DNA of 64,000 nucleotides from Apteryx mantelli (taxonomy: Eukaryota > Chordata > Aves > Apterygiformes > Apterygidae), in the NCBI RefSeq assembly GCF_036417845.1, contig NC_090013.1, positions 315,001 through 379,000 of the forward strand. Reading direction: 5' to 3'. The translations under genes were made by a program, and so were the position numbers. Position 1 is the stretch's first letter, and every line of letters begins with the position of its first letter. Below are positions 1 through 10,267 of this stretch, piece by piece. The notes under the pieces are model-generated. The model searched no databases, was not told the origin of the DNA, and saw only the letters and a list, made by a program, of their open reading frames with translations.

Positions 1-356
1 TAGGGGCCCGGGAAGGGCTGCGTGACTCACTCCCGAGCGCCGACCTCGGCGGCGCAGCAATAAAACGCGCTTGGCCGCAGCTCGGCGACGTTGCCTGGCC
101 CGGGGAGGGAGGGGCGGCGGGGGCTGCGTCACCATGGCAACGGGCGGGGCGGAACGCGGCGGGGCGGAACGCGGCGGGGCGGAACGCGGCGGGGCGGAAC
201 GCGGCGGGGCGGAACGCGGCGGGGCGGCTCTGAGCGCGCCGGGCGACGGACCGGCCGGAAGTGCCCGGCCGGAAGTGCCCGGAGCGCGCGGGCGGCGGCG
301 CCGCCGGAAGTGCCGCCGTCCCGCATGGTGGCGGGTGGGAAGCGCGCGGTGCAGGC
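1..356 (+). promoter_or_regulatory. CpG-rich PPAN promoter and 5' UTR with three ETS sites
   Basis: This stretch before the PPAN start codon is very CpG-rich. It carries three copies of the ETS-family core CCGGAAGTG, at 255-263, 269-277 and 304-312, the first two spaced 14 bp apart. Such clusters (GABPA/ELK type) are common in TATA-less promoters of ribosome and translation genes. An AATAAA at 59-64 could be the polyadenylation signal of a gene lying to the left, but nothing upstream is visible to test that. No coding exon is seen here. Confidence 0.6.
146..228. repeat. 15-bp GC-rich minisatellite in PPAN promoter
   Basis: Five exact copies of the 15-mer GGGGCGGAACGCGGC run from 146 to 220, followed by a partial copy to about 228. 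Each unit contains a GGGGCGG GC-box-like core (SP/KLF type), so the array is a ladder of possible Sp1 sites about 130-210 bp before the PPAN start codon. Because 15 is divisible by 3, the array stays open in several frames without being coding. Confidence 0.9.
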
Positions 357-3300
357 ATGGGGCGGGCGAGCAAGGTGCGGCCCGGGGGGGATCGGAGTGA
401 CCGGGGGGCGCGGCGGTCCCGGGGACCCGGGGCCCGGGCCCTGCACTGGGGGGGGAGGGGGCGGTCCGGAGGGATCCGGGGTCCCGGGGGGCGGCCGCGC
501 CCTCCCTGCGGGCCGGGGGGGCCCGGCCGGGCCGGGAAGCGGGGGGGGGGGAGCAGGGTATCGGACCGGCCCTGGAGCGAGGCAGCGGCCCGGTCACCCC
601 GGGGGAGCGGGAGGGGCTGGGAGGGGGGCGGCTGTCCCGGGGGGCAGCGGTCGGGGTCCCCCCCGGGGGCAGGAGAGGATCGGGGGGGCCTGGCTGTCCC
701 AGGGTCTCCTTGGGGGCAGGAGAGGATCGGGACAGGGGGGATGGGCTGCCCCGGGGAGGGATGCTGCCCCGGCGCAGCGGTGCGCGGGTCGAGGGACACG
801 GCTGTGTCCCGCGGCCCCCCCCTGCCCTGACCCCCGCTGCGGCCGCAGACCAAGAACCAGAAGAAGGAGCGGGCGGCCGCCCTGCACAACGCACAGCAGG
901 AGTTCGGCACCGTCCCGCACTCCTTTGTCTTCCACCGCGGGCGCGTGGGCAAGAATGTGCGGCAGCTCATCCTGGACGTGCGGAAGGTGATGGAGCCCTA
1001 CACCGCCCGGGCGCTCAAGGTGAGCTCGGCCCTGCCCCACGCTCCGCCGCCACCGGGTCCTGGCTCCCCCCGCCTCGCCCTGGGCTCCTGGCACGGCCGG
1101 CCAGGTCCAGCGGGAGGAGGACGACGGGTTCGACCTCGGCTGTGTGCTGCAGGTCCGGAAGAAGAACTCGCTGAAGGACTTCGTGGCCGTGGCCGGGCCC
1201 CTGGGGGTGACGCATTTCCTGGTCTTCAGCAAGTCGCCATCAAGCATCAACTTTGTGAGTAGCAGGTGCCACTTTGCGTGCGCCTGCACAGGCAGCGTGG
1301 GCCCCGGGAGGACCCTTCTCCTGCGGCCGGAGGCTCCTCCGCAGCAGCCGGATCTGCAGCTCGGCCCTTGCTAACACCTCTCCCGTCTTGGGGCCAGTTG
1401 AGCGGGAGGCGCCGGAGCCCTTTTGGGGATCCCTTCCCTCTCCCGGAGCAGATGCAGATGATGACAAAACTCCACTGAGTTTCCGCCGTGATTTAGTTCA
1501 AAGTAAACGCACTGATGCATCTGCGGCATCATCGGGGCGGTGGGGAGGGCTGGCGGCAGCTTTTCCTGGGACTGAGCGCCTGCTCCTTTCCCCCTGCAGA
1601 AGCTCTTTCGCCTCCCTGGCGGCCCGACACTGACTTTCAAGGTCACGCAGGTGGGTGCTGGGCGACATCCCGGAGGAGCTGGAGCTGTTTGCCTTCCCGC
1701 TGGCCGGGACGGAGCCCCCTTCCCTGCCCGCACGGGCGGTAACCGCTCACGGCCGTCCCTCCGCTCCCCAGTATGTGCTCATCAAGGACGTGGTCTCCTC
1801 GCTGAAGCGGCACCGCATGCATGAGCAGCAGTTCACCCACCACCCGCTCCTGGTGCTCAGCAACTTCGGCCTCCAGCAGATCCACATCAAGCTCATGGCC
1901 AGCATGTTCCAGAACATGTTCCCCTCCATCAATGTCCATAAGGTAAACGAGGCGGCGCGACGTCTCCCCCGGCGTCGGCGCAGTTCTTAGCTGCAGCCTC
2001 TCCTCCTCCCCCTCCGCAGGTCAACCTCAACAACATCAAGAGGTGTTTGCTCGTCAGCTACGACGCGGAGACGCAGCTCCTGGACTTCCGGCACTAGTGA
2101 GTGCTGCGCTAGCCCCCAGCACCCCGCACGTCCAAGTCCCCAGGGCCGGGAGTGCAATCTCCCTGGGTTCCCGTGATGAGGATACGGCTGCTGATGTCCC
2201 CGTGATATCGCAGAAGTAAACACTCTGAAGCATCCAGCTGTTCTTTGCTACCGCTTCCTTCCTTGGCGGCTCTCGGCCTCTTGGTGGCAGCAGGCAGCGC
2301 GCAGGTGGTTTCCCCTCTGCAGTGCCCAGCCCCGGCTGTCCCATAGTGCCCCACAGTCATCCTCAGGTTCTGGGGACGGCACCAGCGCCGTTTCTTGGGT
2401 TGTGTTGCAGTGGTTTGTCCCCAAGCCGCTCTGGGCAGTCTCTGACCCATTTGCATCCTGCCCCCACAGCCTGCGGCTGCCTGGCCCCGCAGCGCGCGGG
2501 GTCCGTGCAGCGCCTTGACCCTGACCGCTTCCTCCTCGCCCTCGCAGCAGCGTGAAGGTTGTGCCCGTCGGCGTGAGCAAAGGCCTCAAGAAGCTGCTGC
2601 AGGAGAAGTTCCCCAACATGAGCCGCCTGGAAGACATCAGTGAGCTGCTGATCAAGTAAGCGCGGGGCACCCGGCTCCCCGGTGGGGGCAGCAAGAGCGG
2701 CCTGGCCCTTGCACCACGTGTTGTTCTCCCGGCAGAGACATAAACCTGTCTGAGAGCGAGGCCGAGCAAGACGGGACCCACAACATCCTGGAGCTGCCGC
2801 AGGCGTACGCGGGCCGAGGGAACATGAAGGCGCAGCAGAGCGCCGTGCGCCTCACTGAGGTCTGGGGGGGATGATGAGGGCGGTGCTCGTCCCCCCGGAG
2901 GTGACGACACGGAGACCTTGACTTACCCGTGATTGTCCAAGTAAACGTTCTGATCCGGGGGGACGCCGCGGCCATGCCGGGAGCCGCGAGGGCTCCGGGC
3001 GGAGCCTGACGGGACTCCCCACGCCTCTTTCCCGCAGATCGGGCCCCGCATGACCCTGCAGCTCGTCAAGGTGGAGGAGGGACTGGCCCAGGGCAACGTG
3101 CTCTACCACAGCTTCAGTAAGTGCCACCAGCCCCTGCCGCGGCCCAGGGCTCTCACCCGTCCCGGCAGCCTGCCGGCGCAGCAGCTGGGGCCTCCGTCTC
3201 TCAGCACCGTTCCCTCCCCAGTTCACAAGACGGAGGCAGAGGTCCAGGAGATCCTGGCTCGGAAGGAGGCGAAGCTGCAGCTGAAGGTGGAGCGGCGCCA

Positions 3301-4189
3301 GAAGCAGGAGGCAGACGTGGAGCGCAAGCGGCAGCAGCGCGAGGCCCACAGGTGGTGGTGGGGCAGGGTGGCGGGGCACAGCGTGGCGCAGCGCACTGAG
3401 CCAAGGCTGACACCGGGCATTGCAGGAAGAAGAGCCTGGCGGGGATCCGGAGGAGACAGGGGCAGGACGGCGACAGCGACGCTGAGGATCCTGGGGCACC
3501 AGAGCAGCAGGATCCGGCCGAGCAGTCGGATGAGAGCGATGCAGAGTATTACCGGCAGGAGGTGGGCGAGGAGCCGGACGAAGGTGAGTCCCGCAGGGGA
3601 AGAGGTTGAGCTTCCCGCGTCCTCTCCTCGCTCCGGGGATCCGCTGATGATGCAAAAACCCTGAGTTCTCCATGATCTCAGTTCAAAGTAAACGCACTGA
3701 CACCTCCCCGCTGGGACACGGGGCAGCTCCACCGCTGCTCCCTCTCACCGGTCCCAGCTGCACCTCTGATCCTCTCCCTCCTCCTTTCGTGTCTCCTCCC
3801 AAGATCTGTTCCCCAAGCGCACCAAGAGGAAGCGAGGACCCTCGGGCTCTGCCCTGCTGAGGAAGCGACAGCGTCCCAGCCAGTTGGAGCAGCCCAGTGC
3901 TGCCGCTGGCCCTCGCCCTGTGGTGCCCGCCCACCAGGCCAAGCACGGGAAGCCACGGCCACGTGCGAGAGGCCCCGGACAGACAGACTCGCGGCCCCAT
4001 GGTGGGACGGGGCGGCCGCAAGGAGCACCCGGGCGAAAGCCAGGAAGAGGACCCAGGCGTCCAGGCCACGAGGGTGGACGTAAAGGCCCCAAACTCGCCA
4101 CTTCCAGACTGACGGGGCGAGGGAAGCTGCTGACAAAGGGGAAAACTGTTTTCAGGCGGCCGGGGCATGCCAATAAGGGGAAGCGCTGA
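357..4189 (+). CDS. PPAN: PPAN, Brix-domain ribosome biogenesis protein (Peter Pan / SSF1 family), 12 coding exons
   Basis: PPAN is a nucleolar factor that binds pre-rRNA during large-subunit maturation. Coding exons: 357-374, 849-1019, 1153-1254, 1600-1650, 1772-1942, 2020-2096, 2548-2655, 2736-2859, 3038-3116, 3222-3351, 3426-3583, 3804-4189. All junctions are GT-AG and the chain gives 524 residues (human about 473). Diagnostic stretches include VRKKNSLKDFVAVAGPLGVT, HRMHEQQF, FPSINVHKVNLN, KVVPVG, EKFPNMSRL and IGPRMTLQL, all in the Brix domain (about residues 25-290). After this come a charged coiled region (exon 10), an acidic stretch (exon 11) and a long basic Gly/Arg/Pro-rich tail (exon 12), which is longer than in human. 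The start at 357 gives MGRASK, similar in length and charge to the human N-terminus. Introns 3, 6, 8 and 11 each host a box C/D snoRNA. Confidence 0.96.
1448..1524 (+). ncRNA. SNORD105: Box C/D snoRNA, SNORD105-like copy 1 (PPAN intron 3)
   Basis: Box C (ATGATGA, 1458-1464) and box D (CTGA, 1512-1515) are enclosed by a perfect 8-bp terminal stem, GCAGATGC (1448-1455) with GCATCTGC (1517-1524). An internal CTGA and a C'-like GTGATTT are present. The 14-nt guide TTCAAAGTAAACGC (1497-1510) just before box D is exactly complementary to the 18S rRNA segment GCGUUUACUUUGAA. The box D plus five rule points to the first U after GCG, the site known in human as U799, the target of SNORD105. The D box lies 84 nt before the 3' splice site, the usual spacing for intron-encoded box C/D RNAs. 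Confidence 0.93.
2168..2233 (+). ncRNA. Box C/D snoRNA, SNORD105-like copy 2 (PPAN intron 6)
   Basis: Box C GTGATGA lies at 2173-2179, an internal CTGA at 2191, a C'-like CGTGATA at about 2201 and box D CTGA at 2225-2228. The guide before box D contains AAGTAAACAC, which matches the same 18S target as the other PPAN copies but with one mismatch in the three bases next to box D, so pairing is weaker. Box D lies about 320 nt from the 3' splice site, farther than is usual. This copy may be degenerate or specialised, although all four boxes are intact. Confidence 0.8.
2871..2953 (+). ncRNA. Box C/D snoRNA, SNORD105-like copy 3 (PPAN intron 8)
   Basis: Box C ATGATGA lies at 2871-2877, a C'-like GTGATTG at 2929-2935 and box D CTGA at 2950-2953. 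The guide CCAAGTAAACGT pairs with the same 18S segment as copies 1 and 4, allowing a G-U pair near box D, and the fifth base before box D is again the A that would direct methylation of the same U. Box C begins only 11 nt after the 5' splice site, and box D lies 84 nt before the 3' splice site. I do not see a strong terminal stem, so I rate it below copies 1 and 4. Confidence 0.8.
3640..3705 (+). ncRNA. SNORD105B: Box C/D snoRNA, SNORD105-like copy 4 (PPAN intron 11)
   Basis: Box C (CTGATGA, 3644-3650), an internal CTGA (3661-3664), a C'-like CATGATC (about 3671) and box D CTGA (3697-3700) are all present. The guide TTCAAAGTAAACGC (3681-3694) is identical to that of copy 1 and exactly complementary to 18S rRNA GCGUUUACUUUGAA, so it should direct 2'-O-methylation at the U799-equivalent. 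Box D lies 103 nt before the 3' splice site. In human the second PPAN-intron member is SNORD105B. One-to-one orthology of this copy is inferred only from gene position. Confidence 0.9.
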
Positions 4190-5411
4190 GATGCCAGCCT
4201 GCTGCCGCGTGCACAGACTAAGGGGGAAGGGGTAGCTGCCTCCCAGAGGCCCTGTTCCTCCTCCTGCGCAATACAGTGCTCTAAACAACTGCGTGTTGCT
4301 CTGCTGGGCTCTGGGCAGGGGGGAGTGGAAACATCATGTCGTGCTCTGGGCTGCAACAGTTCCCTTCGCTGCCCTGGGCTTTTTGCTGCTGCAGAGCCGC
4401 CCTTTTCACGATGCTCTGAGTGTTTCGTGATTGAAGCGCCACTCTCCCCACCGCAGGGCCCTGATTTAATCAGCCGGAGCATATCTCTGGCTCCATCCCC
4501 CGGACTGAGCACCCGGCCCTGCCCTGGCAGGAAGGAGACGGGAGCGGGCACCTCCTTCCCCCTCGGCGCGCCCGGGCAGCTGCAGGGCTCCCCTGTGGCG
4601 CTGCCTGGCAGAAGAGGAAGTGCCCGGCCCTGCTGGGGCCCCCAATCCCGCCGCCCCAGGGAAAGGCCAGGTGAGAGGGGCCCAGGCAGCCACGGGGCAG
4701 AGACCTGCAGCGTAGGGCCCAGCTCCCATCCCGTGCTGTCCCCAGCGCAGGGCAGGATGTGACCCTGCCGTGCCTCACTCTGCTGAGAAGGGACGGACCG
4801 AAGCTGCTGAGGGGAGGAGACAAGCGAGCACCGGGGCTCAGTGTGGGAGCAGCGGCACAGGAGCGGACCCCGCGGTGTAGGCAGGACAGGGTGAGCGGCA
4901 GGGCTGCAGTGGGCGGGGGCGGAGGCCGGGGCCCAGTGCAGCGGGGCTGGGGGCTGCCAGAGTGCTGGGCTCTGTCCTGCGGCCCAAGGGGCTGGGCAGC
5001 ACTGCCGGCCCCAGGGGCTGCTGCTGGGAACCTCGCTCCTCTCCGCTCCCCCTCCGTGGGAGCAGGGCTGAGGCAGGCTCCAGCCTCGCTGCAGGCTCCA
5101 GCCCTGCTGCAGGGCTGCGGGGCTTCAGTCCGGGCGCAAGCAGGCGCTCACCAACCCGCGTCAGCGTCCCCGCTTTGCTGCTCGCCTCCACTAGCTGCTC
5201 TCAGCCTCCGCTTCGGCTCGTGGTGGTTTGTCAGCTGTGCTGCACGCGGCGGTACCTCGCCGGCGTGCCTGCCGCCTTCTCACGCTGCTTCTTGCGCTGC
5301 TCTTCCTCTGCCCTCGTTGACACCTGTGCCGTGCGGCCTCCGCCAGGGTCGGCAGGGCCTAACCCCGTGCCCCCTCCCACAGCCAGCAAGGCGGCACCGT
5401 GCAGCCCCCAG
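4190..5411 (+). other. PPAN 3' UTR and P2RY11 5' region
   Basis: This 1.2-kb stretch separates the PPAN stop from the P2RY11 start. An AATACA (about 4270) is a candidate non-canonical polyadenylation hexamer for PPAN. A pyrimidine-rich tract ending CCCACAG at 5382 is a good 3' splice acceptor 29 nt before the P2RY11 ATG, and the frame from that acceptor into the receptor is open. This fits the human P2RY11 structure (a small first exon, then one large exon) and the known PPAN-P2RY11 read-through transcript. I could not identify the upstream first exon with confidence. Confidence 0.55.
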
Positions 5412-6365
5412 ATGAATGCCTCAGGCAGCCGCTGCGACAACTTCAGCAGGTTCCAGGAGGAACTGTGGCCTGTGCTGGTGCTGCAGTTCCCACTGGCGCT
5501 CTTCGGCAATGCCTTTGCCATCTACCGCTTCGTGGTGCACGAGCGCTCCTGGCACTCGGGCATCATCTACTCCTTCCACCTGGCCGTCAGTGGCATGCTC
5601 TACTCGCTCTCGCTGCCCCTTCTGGCAGCGTACTACTACCCCCCCAAGCACTGGCGCTACGGGCCGGTCCTGTGCAAGATGGAGCGCTTCCTCTTCAACT
5701 GCAACCTCTACGGCAGCATCTTCTTCGTCACCTGCATCAGCCTCAACCGGTACCTGGGCATCGTCTACCCGCTGTGGGTGCACGGGCGGCTGCAGCTGTA
5801 CCACGCCAAGGCGCTGAGCGCGGCCGTCTGGGTGCTGGCCGGGGCGCTCTCGGCCCCCACGCTCGTCTTCTCCGAGCTGCAGGGCAACGCGGGCAACACA
5901 GAGTGCCTGGGCAGCGCCTCCCTGGAGCAGCTGCCCCGTTTCTACCCCTACAGCCTGCTGCTGGCCGTGCTGGGCTGCGGGCTGCCCTTCCTGCTCACTG
6001 CCTCCTGCTACGCCGCCATCATCCGCACCGTCTTCCGCAACCCCCACATCAGCCGCCTGGAGAAGCGCAAGGTGGGGCTGCTGGTGGGGGCGGGGGTGGC
6101 CCTCTACGCGCTCTCCTACCTGCCCTACCACGTCTTCCGCAACATCAACCTGGGCCGCCGCCTGCCGCGCCCCGGCCCGGAGGACTGCGCCGTCTCCCAG
6201 GCGATCCACACCGCGGCCCAGGTCTGCAAGATCCTTGTCAACCTCAACATCTGTGTGCACCCGCTGCTCTACGCCGCCCTGGCCGACAGCATGCAGAGCT
6301 GCTGCGGCGCCGGCCCTGCGAAAGCGGAGCACCCGGAGCACATGGAGCTCCGGCGAGGAGCCTAG
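5412..6365 (+). CDS. P2RY11: P2RY11, P2Y purinoceptor 11 (ATP-activated GPCR)
   Basis: This is a class A rhodopsin-type receptor. In human it is activated by ATP and couples to Gq and Gs. The frame from the ATG at 5412 gives 317 residues (human 374). Family-defining pieces are YYYPPKHWRYG at the end of TM2, ERFLFNCNLYGS in TM3 and SLNRYLGIVYP, where NRY replaces DRY. YALSYLPYHVFR marks TM6 and NICVHPLLYA is the TM7 counterpart of NPxxY. An N-glycosylation sequon lies at the N-terminus (N-A-S) and the C-tail is short and Cys-rich. An in-frame open stretch continues upstream to an acceptor at 5382, so a short upstream exon may supply the true N-terminus, as in human. The next gene, EIF3G, converges on this one. 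Confidence 0.95.
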   Translation: MNASGSRCDNFSRFQEELWPVLVLQFPLALFGNAFAIYRFVVHERSWHSGIIYSFHLAVSGMLYSLSLPLLAAYYYPPKHWRYGPVLCKMERFLFNCNLYGSIFFVTCISLNRYLGIVYPLWVHGRLQLYHAKALSAAVWVLAGALSAPTLVFSELQGNAGNTECLGSASLEQLPRFYPYSLLLAVLGCGLPFLLTASCYAAIIRTVFRNPHISRLEKRKVGLLVGAGVALYALSYLPYHVFRNINLGRRLPRPGPEDCAVSQAIHTAAQVCKILVNLNICVHPLLYAALADSMQSCCGAGPAKAEHPEHMELRRGA

Positions 6366-7026
6366 GAGCCGGGGAGGGAGGCCGTGGTGGCCTGGAGACG
6401 TGGCACAGCCCTGAGGTGGACAGGGCTGGGCACAGCCCTGGCCCGGAGGCACATGCTCCCCTCCCGGAGAGGGCAGTGGGGCTCCCATGCAGGGAGAGGA
6501 AAAGCCTAATGTGGAAGAGCTGGAATTAAAGCTTATACCACCACCACAGCCTCGTGTCACTTTTTGACTGACCTCAGCCCTCGAGCTAGCCGAAACACTG
6601 GGCGCCCCGAGCCTGTTACCCCCAGGAAGCAAGGGAGCAGTTGCGCTCTGCCCCATCCTGCGTCGCTGGCTTGGGCGCTGCCAGCCCCAGCACAGTAGTG
6701 GCAGGACGTGCGCCACATGCCTCTGAGCCAGACGCAGCCAAGGTGGCAATGAGTCAGCAAGCAGCTCCTGGGAGGCGTCTGAAGGCAGCGCCCGGCCCAG
6801 TCCGGCAGTCAGACGCAACCCAGGGCTTCCCGCGCACGAGTACAGAGCCCGCCAGGCTCACGAGGGGGACGGGGCTGCTCCCAGCCTGGCACGGACGCTC
6901 AGGGCAAGTCCCTCCCGAGGCGGGGAGGCGCGACACAGCGACACGTTCGTGCATACCACACCACATGCCTTTATTTAGGGATGCTGATCGCTCTAGACGG
7001 GAGCCAACAGCGACAGCACAGCGGGT
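6366..7026. terminator. Convergent 3' ends of P2RY11 (+) and EIF3G (-)
   Basis: This interval holds two facing polyadenylation signals. ATTAAA at 6525-6530 serves P2RY11, within a 3' UTR of about 170-200 nt. AATAAA read on the minus strand at 6975-6970 serves EIF3G, within a 3' UTR of about 60-80 nt. The roughly 400 bp between them show no coding exon and no obvious repeat. Confidence 0.75.
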
Positions 7027-10000
7027 TCAGTTGGTGGAAGGCCTGTAGGGGAGGCAGAGACCGCAGTCAGAACAGGGGCAGCCGCACGCGGACCCTCCAG
7101 CCCACGTCAGCAGAGACGGGTGCGTGTGTGGGTCCCCCCGTGGCGGGGACGGGCTGCGTGCTGCCCCTGTCCCTCCAACCCGCCCCGCGCGCTTACTTGG
7201 CCCATTCCACGTTGAGGATCAGATGGTCGTAGCCAAACCCAGACACCCCGGCAATAGCGCGGGCCGCATCCTCCCGGCGGTGGAAGCTGATGAAGGCAAA
7301 ACCCTGGGCGGGATGAAAGCAAGGCGGTGAGGGCAAGCGGGGCGTCTCCCCCCAGCCCTCGCGAGGGCCGAAGGAAATCCCTCCCTGCCTGTCTCACCTT
7401 GGACTGCCCGGTGGTCTTGTCCTTGGCTAGGTAGATCCTAGAAATGGAGCCGAAGGGACGGAACAGCTCCTGCAGGTCGGTCTCACGAGTGTCCTCGGAC
7501 AGGTTGGTGACACGGATGGTGGCATTGTCGTCAGCTGGGACACAAGGATGGGCAGGTCAGGGCCGCTGGAAGGGTCGGGGCCATGCGCAGGGCGCCAAAA
7601 CCCTCGCCACCCCCGAGCAGCGCGGCCTCACACGCAGGGCACAGCCGAGGCCCGCAGCGGGCGCGGAACGGCAGAGCCAGGACGGGAGCAGGGAGTCCAA
7701 GCGCGCGGACGGGCTGCCCCCGCCCCAGGGACGACGCTTACCCCTGCGGTTGGGCTGCATGGACTCCCCGCGGCGGCTGGCTCCGTCTCGCAGGCTGGGC
7801 GGGACGTACTTGCCCGTCTTGCTCTGCTGGGCCTGCACCGGCTCCGGCTCTAAGGACAAAAAAAGTGACATTAGAGCGACTCCCTGCTCCTTCCTGGGGC
7901 GCCACAGCATCACGGTGAGGCACGGAGGGGCTGGAACCAGCCCCTAACCCCAGCTCCAAAAACCAAATCCCCAGGGAAAGGACGAATCCAGCTGAGGCAA
8001 GCGGATACAACACTACGCCGTGGCCGCTGTAAGCCGAGCCAGGCCGTCACAGGGCATAACGAGGGGAGTGCTGCTCCGCTGCAGGCAGGGGCTTCGCCCC
8101 ACGCCCGGGGTAAGGGATGCCGTACCTCCCGGCAGCTTCTCCTTCTCGCCTGTGGACAGCCCCAGCTGCTCGGCCAGCTCCTTCTGCATCGGCCCCAGGG
8201 TGTCCTTGTAGGGGCAGCGCGTGGTCCAGTGGTCGCCCTTGCAGATACGGCACGACACGATCTTCTGCCCCTTCAGCTTGTTCATGGGGTCCTCCTCCTC
8301 CTGGCAGTTCAGGTCCTGGGCACAGGAAAGACCCCTCAGCACCGCGGAGCCAGACCGTCCCCGCACCGGCTGCCCAGGGCTCCCCGCGTCCCGCCAGCTC
8401 CCACCCCTCCGGACTCACCTCCTTGCTGGTGATGAAGGTCATAAAGACGTCGTCGCTCACTGTGGTGGTGGCCACGTTAGGACCGGGGGCATCGAACTCG
8501 GAGTTGCCGAACTTCTTCCAGTTCTGGGGAGAACCAGAGGCTACTCAGGAAGAGGGAAGGTTGTGAGGGAGAGACCCACTCGCGTGACATGTTCCCGAGT
8601 GCTGTACAATGCTTGGGACAGGGCAGCCCCACTAGTGCTGAACGCAGAGCAGAAACCGCAAACAGGAAGGAAAGTGACCCTTAATAATGGATAAGAGATA
8701 ATTTGGGGAGACGGCAAAGACATCGAGGAGAAGGAACACTCAGAGCGAGAGGGCTGAGAGAGGAAGCAATTTCTACCTTTCTTTTTCCCTACAAATACGT
8801 CGATTCCTCTGACCCTGCACAGAGTGCACTCACCTTCCTGCGGGCCACCGCCTTGGAGGCCTTCCTGGTTTCAATCCGGAAGGTGCGGATGATCTGCAGG
8901 GGTACAACAGAGCCTGTCACCACAGAAGGAATGGCCCACGCATGGCAGACACGCTTTGGGCCCAAACTGGAGCAGCCTGAGGCAGAGCTGAACCCCAGTC
9001 CGATGAGATGCCCTCAGTGCAGCCCCCCGGGACCAGCCCAGCCCTTGGGAACGCCTCACATCCAGCTGCACCGGCAGGACCAAGCCCTGAGCCGGGGCAC
9101 AGCGGGGAGCGGCGCCCTCTTGGGAAAGAGGGACAGGAGCTCTGCCGCGGGGAGGGCCCCAACCGCTGCCTGGGCTGCGCTGCTCACCTTCACCTTGCGC
9201 CCATCCTCCTCCTCCCGATACTCCGTGATGGTCTTGATGTTGCCATTGATGAGCTCCTTTGGGGAGGGCAGTGGACCTGCAGGAGGGGAGGCGGTGAGCC
9301 GGGCACAGCGCGAGCAGCCGCCGGAAGAGCCCCGCACGCCGCAGGCGGCTCTCACCTCCTTTCAGCAGCTCGGCCTCAGCGCTCAGGCTGCCGCCCAGCA
9401 CCCCACTCAGGGGAATGTCCTTCAGCAGCTCGCTGGTGATGCATTTGTCTATGGGAAGAGAAGCGGGGGCTCACCACCGGCACGGCCCCGGGGGCAGGCG
9501 CTCCCCACTCCCGTCCACACAGCTATTCCCTCCTGCAGGTGACATGCAGCCATCGAGGGCCTTCCCCACTTCATCCTGCGCGCCTGGCGGGACAACTGCA
9601 TCCTGGTGTCTTCCTGGGCACCAGGAAAAGGGTAGGAAATATCAGTCACTCCAACCTCCTCAGCTTCCCTAAATCCTTGACACAGGTAAGAGACTCGGAG
9701 AAGAGCCCTGCTCCCTGTCCTAGGTCGGGTATAATCTGATTTTATGGATCAGCTGGAGAGAAGGGAAGGGAGATTTGGGCCTGTTGTGAGCCTTGGATGT
9801 AAGCGAGTGTCTTAGGAGAAAAAGCTGCTTCTCTTGGGTCTGGGAGTGGAACAAACCCCAGGTAACGAGCCGGGAAGAGGAAGAGCAGGAATCTGCCCGC
9901 AGCCAGCGCCGCTTACCGTCGTCTCCGCCCTCCTCTTCCACCTGGTCGGCCCAGCTGGGCTTGGAGCTGCGGAAACGCCAGAGCCTGAGACCGGCCCCGC

Positions 10001-10267
10001 CGGCGGGGAAGCGGGTCCCACCCGCCTCGACACCCGCCCGCGTCCCGGCCCCGCTCCCGCCTCACCCCCCGGGCCCGGGCCCTGCCGGCGGCCGGGCCCC
10101 GCCGCCCCCCCGGGCCCTGCTGGGCCCCGGTCCGGCCCTTCAGCCCCCCCCCCCGGGCCCCGGCCCGGCCCTTCAACCCCCCCGAGCGCGGCCCCCCCCG
10201 GCCCGGCCCGGCCCGGCCCCCCCCCCCGGTTCCCGCCACCGCCTCACTCGTAGTCGCCCGTCGGCAT
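7027..10267 (-). CDS. EIF3G: EIF3G, eukaryotic translation initiation factor 3 subunit G, 11 coding exons
   Basis: EIF3G is the RNA-binding subunit of eIF3 that sits on the 40S and supports scanning and reinitiation. Exons in transcript order: 10267-10248, 9966-9917, 9448-9356, 9276-9188, 8893-8834, 8523-8419, 8315-8126, 7849-7742, 7534-7398, 7303-7197, 7042-7027. The chain gives 324 residues (human 320). It starts MPTGDYDSKPSW and ends EWAKPSTN, nearly identical to human. A CCHC zinc knuckle (C161, C164, H168, C173) lies in exon 7. A C-terminal RRM (about 240-318) has RNP2 IRVTNL and RNP1 KGFAFISF. The [16 protein letters not shown] segment is conserved. The promoter begins under 200 bp from the DNMT1 polyadenylation signal. 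Confidence 0.97.

Noticed and set aside
59-64. AATAAA as a TATA-like PPAN promoter element
   Set aside because: It lies about 300 bp from the start codon, upstream of a GC-box array, and fits better as a 3' signal of an unseen neighbour. It was left unassigned.
4962-5411. N-terminal extension of P2RY11 in the same frame
   Set aside because: The frame upstream has no ATG in a usable context, and the extension shows no similarity to P2Y receptors. An acceptor at 5382 explains the open stretch better.
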